The notes beneath the pieces were generated by a model. The model saw nothing but the letters and a program-made list of their open reading frames with translations. It was not told the origin of the DNA and searched no databases. The position numbers and the translations under genes are program-made. Positions 1 to 7,608 of a stretch of DNA of 46,480 nucleotides are shown here, in pieces (the first letter of the stretch is position 1; each line of letters opens with the position of its first letter). Source of the stretch: Bradyrhizobium sp. CCH5-F6 (GTDB lineage Bacteria > Pseudomonadota > Alphaproteobacteria > Rhizobiales > Xanthobacteraceae); assembly GCF_001556045.1 (NCBI RefSeq), contig NZ_LSIC01000056.1, positions 1 through 46,480 of the forward strand, given 5' to 3'.

Positions 1-53
1 AATTGTTGCGCGAGATGGTCATGGTCAGTCGTCCAAACTGCTGCTGCGGCGTA

Positions 54-90
54 TGGGTCCCGGATCTGCGCTTCGCTTGTCCGGGACGAC
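54..90. repeat. Short palindromic intergenic repeat (hairpin)
   Basis: Bases 57-64 (GTCCCGGA) and 80-87 (TCCGGGAC) form a perfect 8-bp stem around a loop containing GCGCTTCGCTT. It resembles the other CCGG-ended palindromic repeats in this window. The first 129 bases show no supportable gene. The hairpin lies downstream of the MarR gene stop and could act as a transcript end, but there is no T-run. Confidence 0.5.
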
Positions 91-129
91 AGTTGAGAAT
101 GCGGCGCCTGTGTTACCTCACACGCCCGC

Positions 130-642
130 TCATCCCGCCTTTCCCAGATGCTCCAGCGCATCCTCGGCCCGCAGTGGCACGCGCGAGGCCTCGTTGTTGA
201 GATCGACGAGCTGCACCAGCAGCCCCATCAGCGTCTTGCGATCGGCCGGCTTCAGCGGCTCCAGCATGCGCGCCTGCGCGCGTTCGACCACCGGGATGAT
301 CTCGCGCAGGACCGCCACGCCCGCCTTCGTCAGGTAGAGCAGCTTGATCCGCTTGTCCTCGGGTGCCGGCTTGCGCTCGATATAGCCCTTGGCTTGAAGC
401 CGCTCGATCACGCTGCCGAGCGTCGAGCGGTCGAACGCGATCACCGCCGACAGCCGCGTCGCGTCGATACCGGGATGCGTGTGGATCGCGACCAGCGCGG
501 CATATTGCACCGGGGTGAGATCGAACGCCTTGCACTCCTCCATGAAGATCGAGACCGCAATCTGCTGCATGCGCCGGAACAGATAGCCCGGCGCGGCATA
601 GACCGCGTCCATGGTGATCGGAGGGGCAGGCTTACTCGGCAT
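130..642 (-). CDS. MarR-family transcriptional regulator
   Basis: A 170-residue winged-helix regulator, the usual size for MarR. The DNA-binding region spans about residues 40-105; the wing carries the conserved D-x-R (PEDKRIKLLYLT), with flanking helices forming the dimer interface. I chose the ATG at 642 because it gives a MarR-sized protein and overlaps the last 11 bases of the upstream isomerase gene, suggesting translational coupling; a longer frame upstream reads as low-complexity Arg/Pro sequence. It is co-oriented with the maleylpyruvate isomerase gene and divergent from gentisate 1,2-dioxygenase. By analogy with MarR proteins beside aromatic catabolic genes, it probably represses both arms and is relieved by gentisate or a precursor. 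The palindrome at 1398-1419 is the likely operator. The family is sure; the ligand is inference. Confidence 0.88.
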   Translation of the reverse strand: MPSKPAPPITMDAVYAAPGYLFRRMQQIAVSIFMEECKAFDLTPVQYAALVAIHTHPGIDATRLSAVIAFDRSTLGSVIERLQAKGYIERKPAPEDKRIKLLYLTKAGVAVLREIIPVVERAQARMLEPLKPADRKTLMGLLVQLVDLNNEASRVPLRAEDALEHLGKAG

Positions 643-1264
643 CGGGCTGCTTCTCCGGCGCGGCATCGGCGAAGGCCGGCAGCGCCTTGGCGGCAGCCTC
701 GGCCTTGAGCAGGCGCGGATAGGCGGAGACATCCACGCCGAAGCGGCGCGCATTGGCAAGCTGCGGCACCAGGCACAGATCGGCAAGCGTCGGCGCATCG
801 CCGAAGCAGAACGGCCCGGGCTCCTCCCTGATCAGCGTCTCGCAGGCCGACAGGCCCTCGCGATTGACCCAGGCCGCCCAGTCCTGGACCTTCTCCTCGG
901 GCAGGCCGAGCTCACGCAGCCGCGCCAGCACCTTGAGGTTCTGCACCGGATGGGTGTCGCAGGCGATCGCCAGCGCGAACGCCCTCACCTTGGCGCGGCG
1001 AAGCGGATCTTTCGGAAGCAAAGGCGGATTGGGGTGCGTCTCGTCGAGCCATTCGATGATCGCAACCGATTGCGTCAGCACCGTGCCGCCTTCGCTCTCC
1101 AGCGCGGGCACCAGGCCCTGTGGGTTGATGGCGAGGTAGGCCGGCGCGCATTGTTCGCCCTTGCGAAGGTGATGCGGCAGATGCTCGGCGCCGAGCCCCT
1201 TGAGGTTCAGCGCGATCCGCACCCGATAGGCGGCGCTGGAGCGGAAATAGCCGTGCAGCTTCAT
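632..1264 (-). CDS. maiA: Zeta-class GST: maleylpyruvate / maleylacetoacetate isomerase
   Basis: A 210-residue zeta-class glutathione transferase. The N-terminal thioredoxin-like domain starts MKLHGYFRSSAAYRVRIAL, matching the SSxxYRVRIAL glutathione-site signature of bacterial maleylpyruvate/maleylacetoacetate isomerases. The Q-S of GGTVLTQSVAII contacts glutathione in this family, and the C-terminal helical domain follows from about residue 90. The enzyme performs the glutathione-dependent cis-trans isomerisation of the ring-cleavage product. Because gentisate 1,2-dioxygenase is transcribed divergently next door, the physiological substrate is more likely maleylpyruvate (NagL-like) than maleylacetoacetate; sequence alone does not separate them. 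The start at 1264 is the only ATG that fits the family; upstream codons run through a palindromic repeat. The next enzyme, fumarylpyruvate hydrolase, is not in the window. Confidence 0.88.
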   Translation of the reverse strand: MKLHGYFRSSAAYRVRIALNLKGLGAEHLPHHLRKGEQCAPAYLAINPQGLVPALESEGGTVLTQSVAIIEWLDETHPNPPLLPKDPLRRAKVRAFALAIACDTHPVQNLKVLARLRELGLPEEKVQDWAAWVNREGLSACETLIREEPGPFCFGDAPTLADLCLVPQLANARRFGVDVSAYPRLLKAEAAAKALPAFADAAPEKQPDAE

Positions 1265-1286
1265 CAGGATCCTCCCTGTTTTCTCG

Positions 1287-1363
1287 TCATTCCGGGGCTC
1301 GCGAAGCGAGAACCCGGAACCTCGAGATTCCGGATTCGATGCTATCGCATCGCTCCGGAATGA
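1287..1363. repeat. Palindromic intergenic repeat, CATTCCGGG type
   Basis: The ends TCATTCCGG and CCGGAATGA are inverted copies. Inside are smaller hairpins: CTCGCGAAGCGAG and GATGCTATCGCATC. A related element with the same ends lies at 34608-34744. It separates the isomerase start from the promoter/operator region, so it is in the leader of the leftward transcript. Confidence 0.75.
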
Positions 1364-1384
1364 CAGCAACACCATCTGCCAGCA

Positions 1385-1419
1385 TTGACGCTATCTAGAT
1401 CGTCAGTATACTGTCAATC
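1385..1419 (+). promoter_or_regulatory. Sigma-70-like promoter for gentisate dioxygenase with overlapping palindromic operator
   Basis: TTGACG (1385-1390), a 16-base spacer and TATACT (1407-1412) form a near-consensus vegetative promoter reading toward the gene at 1444. The -10 sits inside the perfect 10-bp palindrome CAGTATACTG (1404-1413), itself the core of a 22-base imperfect palindrome (1398-1419, 18 of 22 positions symmetric, ends GATC/AATC). This is the geometry expected for repression by a dimeric MarR protein, whose gene is in the divergent operon. Confidence 0.62.
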
Positions 1420-1443
1420 AACAAACGATCGGGAGCAGCAACC

Positions 1444-2484
1444 ATGGAAGCCGTGACCAAGACGCCGGAGCGCGAGGCGTTCTACCGCAAGATCGACGGC
1501 GAAAATCTCACCGCACTGTGGACGGTGATGAGCGACCTGATCACGCCGGAGCCGAAGAGCGCCTGCCGGCCGCATCTGTGGAAATTCGACGTCATCCGCG
1601 ACTACATGACGGAGGCCGGCAAGCTGATCACCGCCAAGGAAGCCGAGCGGCGCGTGCTGGTGCTGGAGAACCCGGGCCTGCGCGGGCAGTCCAGGATCAC
1701 GACCTCGCTCTACGCCGGCGTGCAGATGGTGGTGCCCGGCGACGTCGCGCCCGCGCACCGCCACAGCCAGTCGGCACTGCGCTTCGTGCTCGAAGGCAAG
1801 GGCGCCCACACCGCGGTCGACGGCGAACGCACCGCGATGGAGCCCGGCGATTTCATCATCACGCCGTCGATGACCTGGCACGATCATTCCAACGAGACGG
1901 ACCAGCCGATGTTCTGGCTCGACGGTCTCGACATTCCGCTGGTGCAGTTCTTCGACTGCTCCTTCGCGGAAGGATCGAAGGAAGACCAGCAGAAGATCAC
2001 GAAACCGGCCGGCGACAGCTTTGCCCGCTACGGCCACAACCTCTTGCCGGTCGATATGAAGCGGAGCTCGAAGACCTCGCCGATCTTCAGCTATCCCTAT
2101 GCCTACACCCGCGAGGCGCTGGAGAAGGCCCGCGCGAGCCAGGAGTGGGACGCCTGTCACGGGCTGAAGCTGAAGTTCAGCAATCCCGAGACCGGCGATT
2201 TCGCGATGCCGACCATCGGCACCTTCATCCAGCTCTTGCCCAAGGGTTTCAAGACCGCGCGCTATCGCGCGACCGACGCGACCGTGTTCTGCCCGATCGA
2301 GGGCAGGGGCCGCAGCCGCATCGACGACGCCGTTTTCGAATGGGGCCCGCGTGACCTATTCGTTGTGCCGAGCTGGCACTGGGTCACGCACGAAGCCGAC
2401 GAGGACGCGGTGCTGTTCAGCTTCTCGGACCGGCCAGTGCAGCAGAAGCTGGACTTATTCCGCGAGGACCGCGGCAACGCGTGA
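1444..2484 (+). CDS. Gentisate 1,2-dioxygenase
   Basis: A 346-residue bicupin dioxygenase, the normal length for the family. It opens the ring of gentisate (2,5-dihydroxybenzoate) with O2 and Fe(II) to give maleylpyruvate. The N-terminal cupin (about residues 88-155) holds the metal-binding His-x-His of VAPAHRHSQSALRFVLEG (His105, His107) and the later ITPSMTWHDHSNE (His146/His148). A second cupin, about 255-335, contains VPSWHWVTHEADEDAVLFSF. The ATG at 1444 follows GGGAGCAGCAACC, giving a good ribosome site. It is divergent from maleylpyruvate isomerase and the MarR regulator, forming the core of a gentisate pathway. It is followed by a palindromic repeat. I see no salicylate or 3-hydroxybenzoate hydroxylase here, so the source of gentisate is unknown. 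Confidence 0.93.
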   Translation: MEAVTKTPEREAFYRKIDGENLTALWTVMSDLITPEPKSACRPHLWKFDVIRDYMTEAGKLITAKEAERRVLVLENPGLRGQSRITTSLYAGVQMVVPGDVAPAHRHSQSALRFVLEGKGAHTAVDGERTAMEPGDFIITPSMTWHDHSNETDQPMFWLDGLDIPLVQFFDCSFAEGSKEDQQKITKPAGDSFARYGHNLLPVDMKRSSKTSPIFSYPYAYTREALEKARASQEWDACHGLKLKFSNPETGDFAMPTIGTFIQLLPKGFKTARYRATDATVFCPIEGRGRSRIDDAVFEWGPRDLFVVPSWHWVTHEADEDAVLFSFSDRPVQQKLDLFREDRGNA

Positions 2485-2504
2485 GGGCACGCTGCTTGCC
2501 GCAT

Positions 2505-2589
2505 CGTCATTGCGAGGAGCCCTTGCGACGAAGCAATCCACTGCCGCCGCGGACAGAGTCTGGATTGCTTCGCTGCGCTCGCAATGACG
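2505..2589. repeat. Palindromic repeat, CGTCATTGCGAGGAGC family, copy 1
   Basis: The inverted ends are CGTCATTGCGAG and CTCGCAATGACG. Inner arms AAGCAATCCA and TGGATTGCTT also pair, so the whole element folds into one long hairpin. Three further copies are at 25985-26102, 28454-28571 and 36178-36263. It lies between convergent genes and may help end both transcripts. Confidence 0.85.
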
Positions 2590-2596
2590 GGCTTGG

Positions 2597-3415
2597 CTAA
2601 CGCCAGTGCAATAATTTGACCTCCAGCCAGCCGATCACCTTCCCCACCGCCAGTCCGAACACCGAGAGGATCACCACGCCCGCGAGCAGCTGATCGGTCT
2701 GCATCAGATTGCCGGCCTGGAGCACGAAGGCGCCGATGCCGTATTGCGCGCCGATCATCTCGGCGCTGACGACGAGCAGCAGCGCGACGGAGGCGGTGAT
2801 GCGGAAGCCGGCGAGGATCGCCGGCAGCGCGCCTGGCCAGATCACCTTGCGCACGATCGTCGCGAACGGAACGTTGAAGCTCTGCGCCATGCGGATCAGG
2901 TTGCGCGGCACCGCATCGACGCCGCTATAGACCGAGATCGCGGTCGAGAAGAAGACGCCGAGCGCAATGGTCGCGATCTTCGGCTCTTCGCCGATGCCGA
3001 GCCAAAGGATCAACAGCGGCAGCAGCGCGATCTTCGGGATCGGGAACAGCGCGGAGATGAAGGTGATGCCGACGCTGCGCGCCAGACGCGACAGGCCGAT
3101 GGCGAAGCCGACGGCGATACCAGCCGCCGTCCCGAGCAGCCAGCCGACACCGATGCGCAGCAGCGAGGCCGAGACGTGCTGCCAGAGTGCGCCCGAGATC
3201 GCGAGCTGGTAGATCGCGCGTGCGATCGCCGAGGGCGGCGGCAGGAATAGCGGATTGACGAGGCCGACGCTGCCGGCGGCCTGCCACACCGCGATGACGA
3301 GCGCGAGCGCGATCCAGCCGCCGTAGCGGCTCGAGGCCGGCACGAAGCCGGCGCCGCGGAAGCGGACGCGGTGCGCCGCCTCGTCATTCGCCGGTGTGCC
3401 CGCGCGGTCAAGCAT
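2597..3415 (-). CDS. ABC transporter permease, NitT/TauT (SsuC/TauC) family
   Basis: The inner-membrane subunit of an importer, about 272 residues with roughly six hydrophobic helices. The cytoplasmic coupling loop is around VDAVPRNLIRMAQSFNVPFATIVRKVIWPGALPAI, where the A-x-x-x-G-x(n)-P pattern docks with the ATPase. Nitrate, taurine, sulfonate and thiamine-precursor importers share this fold. I chose ATG 3415 because it overlaps the ATPase stop by 8 bases (ATGCTTGA) with GAGG just upstream; an ATG at 3436 would add seven residues and is also possible. It is the last gene of a three-gene operon. The family is sure; the transported substrate is not visible. Confidence 0.87.
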   Translation of the reverse strand: MLDRAGTPANDEAAHRVRFRGAGFVPASSRYGGWIALALVIAVWQAAGSVGLVNPLFLPPPSAIARAIYQLAISGALWQHVSASLLRIGVGWLLGTAAGIAVGFAIGLSRLARSVGITFISALFPIPKIALLPLLILWLGIGEEPKIATIALGVFFSTAISVYSGVDAVPRNLIRMAQSFNVPFATIVRKVIWPGALPAILAGFRITASVALLLVVSAEMIGAQYGIGAFVLQAGNLMQTDQLLAGVVILSVFGLAVGKVIGWLEVKLLHWR

Positions 3416-4181
3416 GCTGGACCTCGCGCTCGGCATCGATCGCCTCGTTGCGGATCAGCGACCAGATCTGGTTCTGGAGCGCCAGCAGCTTCTCGCGCGC
3501 TGCCGCTTCGCCGCGCGCGGCGCGCGTCATCGGCACGGCCACGACCTCGCGGATGCGGCCGGGCCGCCGCGACAGCACCACGATGCGGTCGGCAAGCCGT
3601 GCGGCTTCTTCGAGATTGTGGGTAACGTAAACCGCGCCCATGCCGCCATCGGCGAGCAGGCGGACGAAGTCTTCCATCAGCAGTTCGCGGGTCTGCGAGT
3701 CCAGCGCCGAGAGCGGCTCGTCCATCAGCAGAATGGCAGGCTTCACTGCAAGCGCGCGCGAGATGCCAACGCGCTGGCGCATCCCGCCGGAAAGCTGCTT
3801 TGGATAGGTGGTGCGGAAATCGGTCAGGCCGGTGCGGCGCAGGGCGTCTTCGACCAGCGCGCGACGCTGCGTGGCGTTCGGCTGGGCGTGCAGCAGCGGG
3901 AATTCGACGTTCTCCTCGACCGTGGCCCAGGGCAAGAGCGCAAAATCCTGGAACACGAAGGTCAGCGGATTGAGACTGTCCGCCGGCGGCGCACCGCGCA
4001 GCTCCGGCGCGCCGGAGGTCGGCTCCAGCAGGCCGCCGAGGATCGACAGCAGGGTGCTCTTGCCGCAGCCGGACGGCCCCACGATCGCCACCACCTCGCC
4101 GGCGCTGACCGTGAAAGAGACGTCGTCGAGCACGGCGAGATCGCCGAAGCGATGGGTGATGTGGCTGGCGATCAGGTCCAT
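3408..4181 (-). CDS. ABC transporter ATPase, NitT/TauT (SsuB/TauB) family
   Basis: The cytoplasmic ATP-hydrolysing subunit of the importer, 257 residues. All motifs are intact: Walker A GPSGCGKST (35-43), Q-loop glutamine 78, signature LSGGM (130-134), Walker B ILLMDEP (150-156), D-loop SALD, and H-switch His188 in YVTHNLEEA. The C-terminal part (RRPGRIREVVAVPM) is typical of nitrate/taurine/sulfonate ATPases. It lies between the solute-binding protein and permease genes and overlaps the permease start, so expression of the two is probably coupled. The 89-base gap to the solute-binding gene contains a palindromic repeat that may set a ratio between binding protein and transporter. Confidence 0.93.
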   Translation of the reverse strand: MDLIASHITHRFGDLAVLDDVSFTVSAGEVVAIVGPSGCGKSTLLSILGGLLEPTSGAPELRGAPPADSLNPLTFVFQDFALLPWATVEENVEFPLLHAQPNATQRRALVEDALRRTGLTDFRTTYPKQLSGGMRQRVGISRALAVKPAILLMDEPLSALDSQTRELLMEDFVRLLADGGMGAVYVTHNLEEAARLADRIVVLSRRPGRIREVVAVPMTRAARGEAAAREKLLALQNQIWSLIRNEAIDAEREVQHA

Positions 4182-4200
4182 GGGTGCCCTCGCACTTCCA

Positions 4201-4249
4201 ATCCGTCATCCTGAGGTGCCCGCGAAGCGAGCTTCGAAGGATGACGGAT
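4201..4249. repeat. Palindromic repeat inside the ABC transporter operon
   Basis: The ends ATCCGTCATCCT and AGGATGACGGAT form a perfect 12-bp stem; an inner GCGAAGCGAGCTTCG adds a second hairpin. It sits between the solute-binding protein gene and the ATPase gene. Such intra-operon hairpins often protect the upstream message or attenuate read-through, but no T-run follows. Confidence 0.75.
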
Positions 4250-4270
4250 CTGGGACGGTGCTCGCATCAA

Positions 4271-5275
4271 TCAATCCGCCTTCACATAATCCTTGGCGAT
4301 GATCGCGGTCGCGTCAAAGCCCTTGTCGACGAAGCCCTGCTCCTGCAGCCATTTGATCTGGTTGTCGACGTTCTTGACGTCGAGCTTGCCGTCGGGGTCG
4401 ATATAGGCGCAGTTGCCGACCACCTGCTCGACCGGCAAATTGGTGTATTTGGCGATGATCTCCAGCAACGGTTTTGTCTGCTCGTTGATGGGCGCGACAC
4501 CGTCCTTCATCGCGGCGAGGATGACGTCGTGATACTCGCGATCCGCCTTGGCGAGCGCGCCGAGCAGCTTCGTCACCAGCGCCTTGTTGGTGAGCGTCTT
4601 GGGCGAGGCGAACACCGCGCCCAGCTGCCACGGCGTCTCGTCGCCGACCCAGCCCAGGAATTTCGCGCCGCCCTCGTCCATCAGCTTCCGCGCCGTCGAG
4701 ACCGGCAGCAGAGCCGCGTCAACAGTCTCGCCCTTGAGCGCCGCGGCTGCATTCGACAATGATTGCAGCGGCACAATCTTCACGTCGGCGAGCTTGAAGC
4801 CGTATTTGTCGGCGAGCAGGCCGAGCGAGTAGTGAAAGGAGGAACCAATCTGCGTCATCGCCACGCGCTTGCCGGCGAGATCCTTCGGCGTCTTCAGCCC
4901 GGCCGCATAGGCGTTGTTGCTGGCGAAATAGCCGATCAGGGGATAGCCGGCCTTCTCGCGGCTCATGCCGCCGATCACCTTCAGCACGCCTTTGCCAGCG
5001 AGATTGTAGAGGCCCGCGGTGAAGGCCGTAACGCCGAAATCGACATCGCCTGAGGTCGTCGCCACTGCGATCGGCTGCGCCGCGTCGAAGAATTTCAGCT
5101 CGACCTCCAGGCCGGCGTCACGGAAATAGCCCTTGTCCTGCGCGATGAAGACGGGCGCGGAGGACGACAGACGGAGCACGCCGATCTTCGTCTTCACCGC
5201 GTCGTCGGCCCGCGCCGTGCCCATCGCCAAGATCGCCAAAAGGCCGGCCATGGCGAGCCGCGCAATCCCGATCAT
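4271..5275 (-). CDS. ABC transporter solute-binding protein, NMT1/THI5-like (NitT/TauT type)
   Basis: A 334-residue periplasmic binding protein. The signal peptide is about 1-23 (MIGIARLAMAGLLAILAMG, cleavage after TARA). The mature part begins KTKIGVLRLSSSAPVFIAQDKGYFRDAGLEV, the hallmark start of NMT1/SsuA-like proteins in which the first lobe reads a small anionic or aromatic ligand; DVDFGVTAFTAG and KDLAGKRVAMTQIGSS are further family landmarks. The ATG at 5275 follows AGGGAGAAACGGG, a strong ribosome site. It is the first gene of the operon with the ATPase and permease. Substrate unknown; the nearby gentisate genes are convergent and not part of the operon, so an aromatic ligand is only a guess. 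Confidence 0.9.
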   Translation of the reverse strand: MIGIARLAMAGLLAILAMGTARADDAVKTKIGVLRLSSSAPVFIAQDKGYFRDAGLEVELKFFDAAQPIAVATTSGDVDFGVTAFTAGLYNLAGKGVLKVIGGMSREKAGYPLIGYFASNNAYAAGLKTPKDLAGKRVAMTQIGSSFHYSLGLLADKYGFKLADVKIVPLQSLSNAAAALKGETVDAALLPVSTARKLMDEGGAKFLGWVGDETPWQLGAVFASPKTLTNKALVTKLLGALAKADREYHDVILAAMKDGVAPINEQTKPLLEIIAKYTNLPVEQVVGNCAYIDPDGKLDVKNVDNQIKWLQEQGFVDKGFDATAIIAKDYVKAD

Positions 5276-5396
5276 CCCGTTTCTCCCTCGTCAGTTGAGG
5301 CCATCGAGCCGGTTGATCCGAACCATTAGCGCGGCTTGCATTGCTGTCACAAGTCGGTGGTTGCGCGGAGCGAGCAGACCTGAAACAAGGCTCGCC

Positions 5397-5669
5397 ATGA
5401 ACTGGAAACCCGCAAAGCTCGCCCTGGCCGGCACGATCCTGCTCACGATCTCCGTCGCCCCCGCCGCGGCCGTGGAACAAAACTGCCGCTTCATCCAGGC
5501 CAAGGCCGATCGCGAGGCTTGCTACAAGCGCCAGGAGGACGAGCTGGCCGCAAAGCGCAAGCCGGCGCCGACGACCGACAGTAGCAACACGCTCGAAACG
5601 CTGCGCCAGATGCGGCAGGACGACGACGCGGTCTATCGCAGCATCAACAACATCTGCCGCGGCTGCTGA
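5397..5669 (+). CDS. Small secreted protein of unknown function, four cysteines
   Basis: 90 residues. The N-terminus MNWKPAKLALAGTILLTISVAPAAAV is a clear Sec signal peptide (cleavage near 24-26), so the product is probably periplasmic. The mature part is charged and helical (QAKADREACYKRQEDELAAKRK) and carries four Cys residues, two as a C-terminal NICRGC, which could form disulfides. I do not recognise a named family. A second secreted protein of similar style (charged, Cys-containing, EECADAAEKAA) lies at 25347-25970. The ATG 5397 was chosen because it begins the signal peptide; the longer frame upstream is antisense to the solute-binding protein gene. Both neighbours are on the opposite strand. 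Confidence 0.75.
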   Translation: MNWKPAKLALAGTILLTISVAPAAAVEQNCRFIQAKADREACYKRQEDELAAKRKPAPTTDSSNTLETLRQMRQDDDAVYRSINNICRGC

Positions 5670-5672
5670 CGG

Positions 5673-6476
5673 TCAGGCTTTTTCGCCACCCCACCTCGCC
5701 GCCCGCTTCTCGGCAAACGAAGCCAGCCCTTCCGCCGCCTCCGCACTCTGGCGCTTGAGCGAATGCAGCTGGACGAGGCGGGTGTAAGCGGCATCGTCCA
5801 CCGCCATGCCGCCGAACGAGCTTTCCAGGGCGAGCTTCTTGGTCTCGGCCATCGCCTCAGGGCCGTTGGCGAGCAGCTGCTCGACCACCTTGGCGCCTGC
5901 GGCCTCGAGATCGGCGAGCGGCACGACGTCGTGGACGAGGCCAATGCGGCGGGCATCCTCGGCGCCGAAGCGCTCGCCGGTCAGCGCGTAACGGCGCACT
6001 TGCCGGACACCGATGGCGTCGCAGAGCTGCGGGACGATGATGGCCGCCGTCAGGCCCCAGCGCACCTCGGTGATCGAGAACAGCGCGTTGTCGGCGGCGA
6101 TCACGACGTCGCAGGCCGCGATCACGCCGGTGCCGCCCCCGAAACAGCCGCCCTGCACCAGCGCGACGGTCGGGATCGGCAAGGTATTGAGCCGCTGCAC
6201 GGCCTCGAACGTCGCCCGCGACGCCGCTTCGTTCGCTTCAGCCGATTGCGGGCGCACGCTGTTGATCCATTTGAGGTCGGCGCCGGCCTGAAAATGCTTG
6301 CCGTTGCCCCTGAGCACGACGACGCGCAGGTTCGGCTTTCTGCCGAGATCGTCCATGGCCGCGAGCACGCCAGATATCAGCGCACCGTCATAGGCATTGT
6401 TGACCTCGGGCCGGTTCAACGTGACGGTCGCGACGCCGCGCTCATCTAACGTCCACAGGACAGGGTTGGCGGTCAT
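5673..6476 (-). CDS. Crotonase-family enoyl-CoA hydratase, LiuC/AtuE-like
   Basis: 267 residues of crotonase fold. The first oxyanion-hole segment is GKHFQAGADLKWI and the second is QGGCFGGGTGVIAACD. The form GGCFGGGxGxIAxCD and the ADLxWM-like motif resemble methylglutaconyl-CoA or isohexenylglutaconyl-CoA hydratases (LiuC, AtuE) more than short-chain enoyl-CoA hydratase, because the usual first catalytic Glu position is replaced (GGTG) while the second Glu is kept in SITEVRWGL. No carboxylase or HMG-CoA lyase partner is adjacent, so a leucine or terpene pathway role is not shown. It stands alone on this strand, three bases after the stop of the convergent small gene. The family is certain; the reaction is inferred. 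Confidence 0.85.
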   Translation of the reverse strand: MTANPVLWTLDERGVATVTLNRPEVNNAYDGALISGVLAAMDDLGRKPNLRVVVLRGNGKHFQAGADLKWINSVRPQSAEANEAASRATFEAVQRLNTLPIPTVALVQGGCFGGGTGVIAACDVVIAADNALFSITEVRWGLTAAIIVPQLCDAIGVRQVRRYALTGERFGAEDARRIGLVHDVVPLADLEAAGAKVVEQLLANGPEAMAETKKLALESSFGGMAVDDAAYTRLVQLHSLKRQSAEAAEGLASFAEKRAARWGGEKA

Positions 6477-6630
6477 CGGCGATCCTCCGGTCGGTCTGTT
6501 TGCCGCGCACTATGGCCGAGGCCGCGCGTCCTGATCCATATCTTTCCGGCGTGGGGCGGCCGCGTCCATCGCATGGCGGCTTGTGTCATGCTGGCCGCTG
6601 GGCGGCGAAAGATCAGGACGGGACATCAAC

Positions 6631-7605
6631 ATGCGCATCTGCATTTTCGGCGCGGGCGCCGTCGGCAGCCACATTGCGGTTCGGCTGGCGCGCGCCGGCC
6701 ACGAGGTCAGTTGCGTGATGCGGGGGGCGCATCTGGAGGCGGCGCGCGCAGGCGGCCTCAAGCTGCGGGTCGGCGATTCCGAGGTCAGCGCCAAGGTGAA
6801 CGCATCGGGCGATCCGGCCCAGCTCGGCCCCCAGGACGTCGTGATCTCGACGCTGAAGGCGACCGCGCTGACCGGGCTGGTCTCCAGCATCAAGCCGCTG
6901 CTGAAGGACGACACCGCGATCGTGTTCGCCCAGAACGGCATTCCCTGGTGGTACGGCATCGGCCTGCCGCCGCGTCACCCGACGCCGCCGGACATTTCCT
7001 TCCTCGATCCCGGCGGCCGCCTGCGCGCCTGCATCCCGAAGGAGCGGATCATCGGCGGCGTCGTCTTCTCCTCCAACGAGGTGATCGCGCCGGGCGTGGT
7101 GCACAACCTCACGCCCGAGCGCAATCGCCTCTTGATCGGCGAGTGCGACGACCGCCATTGCGAGCGCATCACCAGGCTGCGCGGCGTCTTCAACGATGCG
7201 CGGCTGGAATCGCCGCCGGTGGCCGAGATCCGCGAGGCGATCTGGTCAAAGCTGCTGACCAACATGTCGCTGTCGGTGCTGTGCCTGCTCACCGGCCAGA
7301 CCGCCCGGGGCGTGCGCGACGACCCCGCCTTTGCGGAGGTGATTCCGCGCATGCTGAACGAGGCCAACGAGATCGCCCAGCACTTCATCCCCGAGGTCAA
7401 GCGCGTCACCCGCAGCGGCCCTGCCCCCAATCACAAGCCGTCGCTGCTGCAGGATTACGAGCTTGGTCGCGCCATGGAGATCGACGTGCTGGTGAAGGCG
7501 CCCCAAGCCTTTGCACGCACCGCCGGCCTGTCGACACCGACGCTCGACCTGATCGCCGCGCTCGCGATCCAGAAGGCGCGCGACAAGGGGCTCTACTCCG
7601 CGTGA
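6631..7605 (+). CDS. Ketopantoate reductase-family (PanE/ApbA-like) oxidoreductase
   Basis: 324 residues. The N-terminal Rossmann domain begins MRICIFGAGAVGSHIAVRLARAG with the GxGxxG NADP site. An Asn-Gly of FAQNGIPWW closes the cofactor site, and WSKLLTN in the second domain matches the catalytic Lys and Asn segment of 2-dehydropantoate 2-reductases. The distinctive NGIPWWY and the long C-terminal helical domain place it in the large group of paralogues that are often catabolic rather than pantothenate enzymes; the window has a second paralogue at 26364-27371. The ATG at 6631 starts the nucleotide-binding strand directly; an earlier GTG would add 16 residues without similarity. Substrate unknown; no panB/panC neighbours. 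Confidence 0.85.
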   Translation: MRICIFGAGAVGSHIAVRLARAGHEVSCVMRGAHLEAARAGGLKLRVGDSEVSAKVNASGDPAQLGPQDVVISTLKATALTGLVSSIKPLLKDDTAIVFAQNGIPWWYGIGLPPRHPTPPDISFLDPGGRLRACIPKERIIGGVVFSSNEVIAPGVVHNLTPERNRLLIGECDDRHCERITRLRGVFNDARLESPPVAEIREAIWSKLLTNMSLSVLCLLTGQTARGVRDDPAFAEVIPRMLNEANEIAQHFIPEVKRVTRSGPAPNHKPSLLQDYELGRAMEIDVLVKAPQAFARTAGLSTPTLDLIAALAIQKARDKGLYSA

Positions 7606-7608
7606 AGT

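Noticed and set aside
3010..4209. 399-residue minus-strand frame overlapping both ABC ATPase and permease genes
   Set aside because: It reads the two real genes in the wrong frame; the ATPase and permease frames carry the Walker and coupling-loop motifs.
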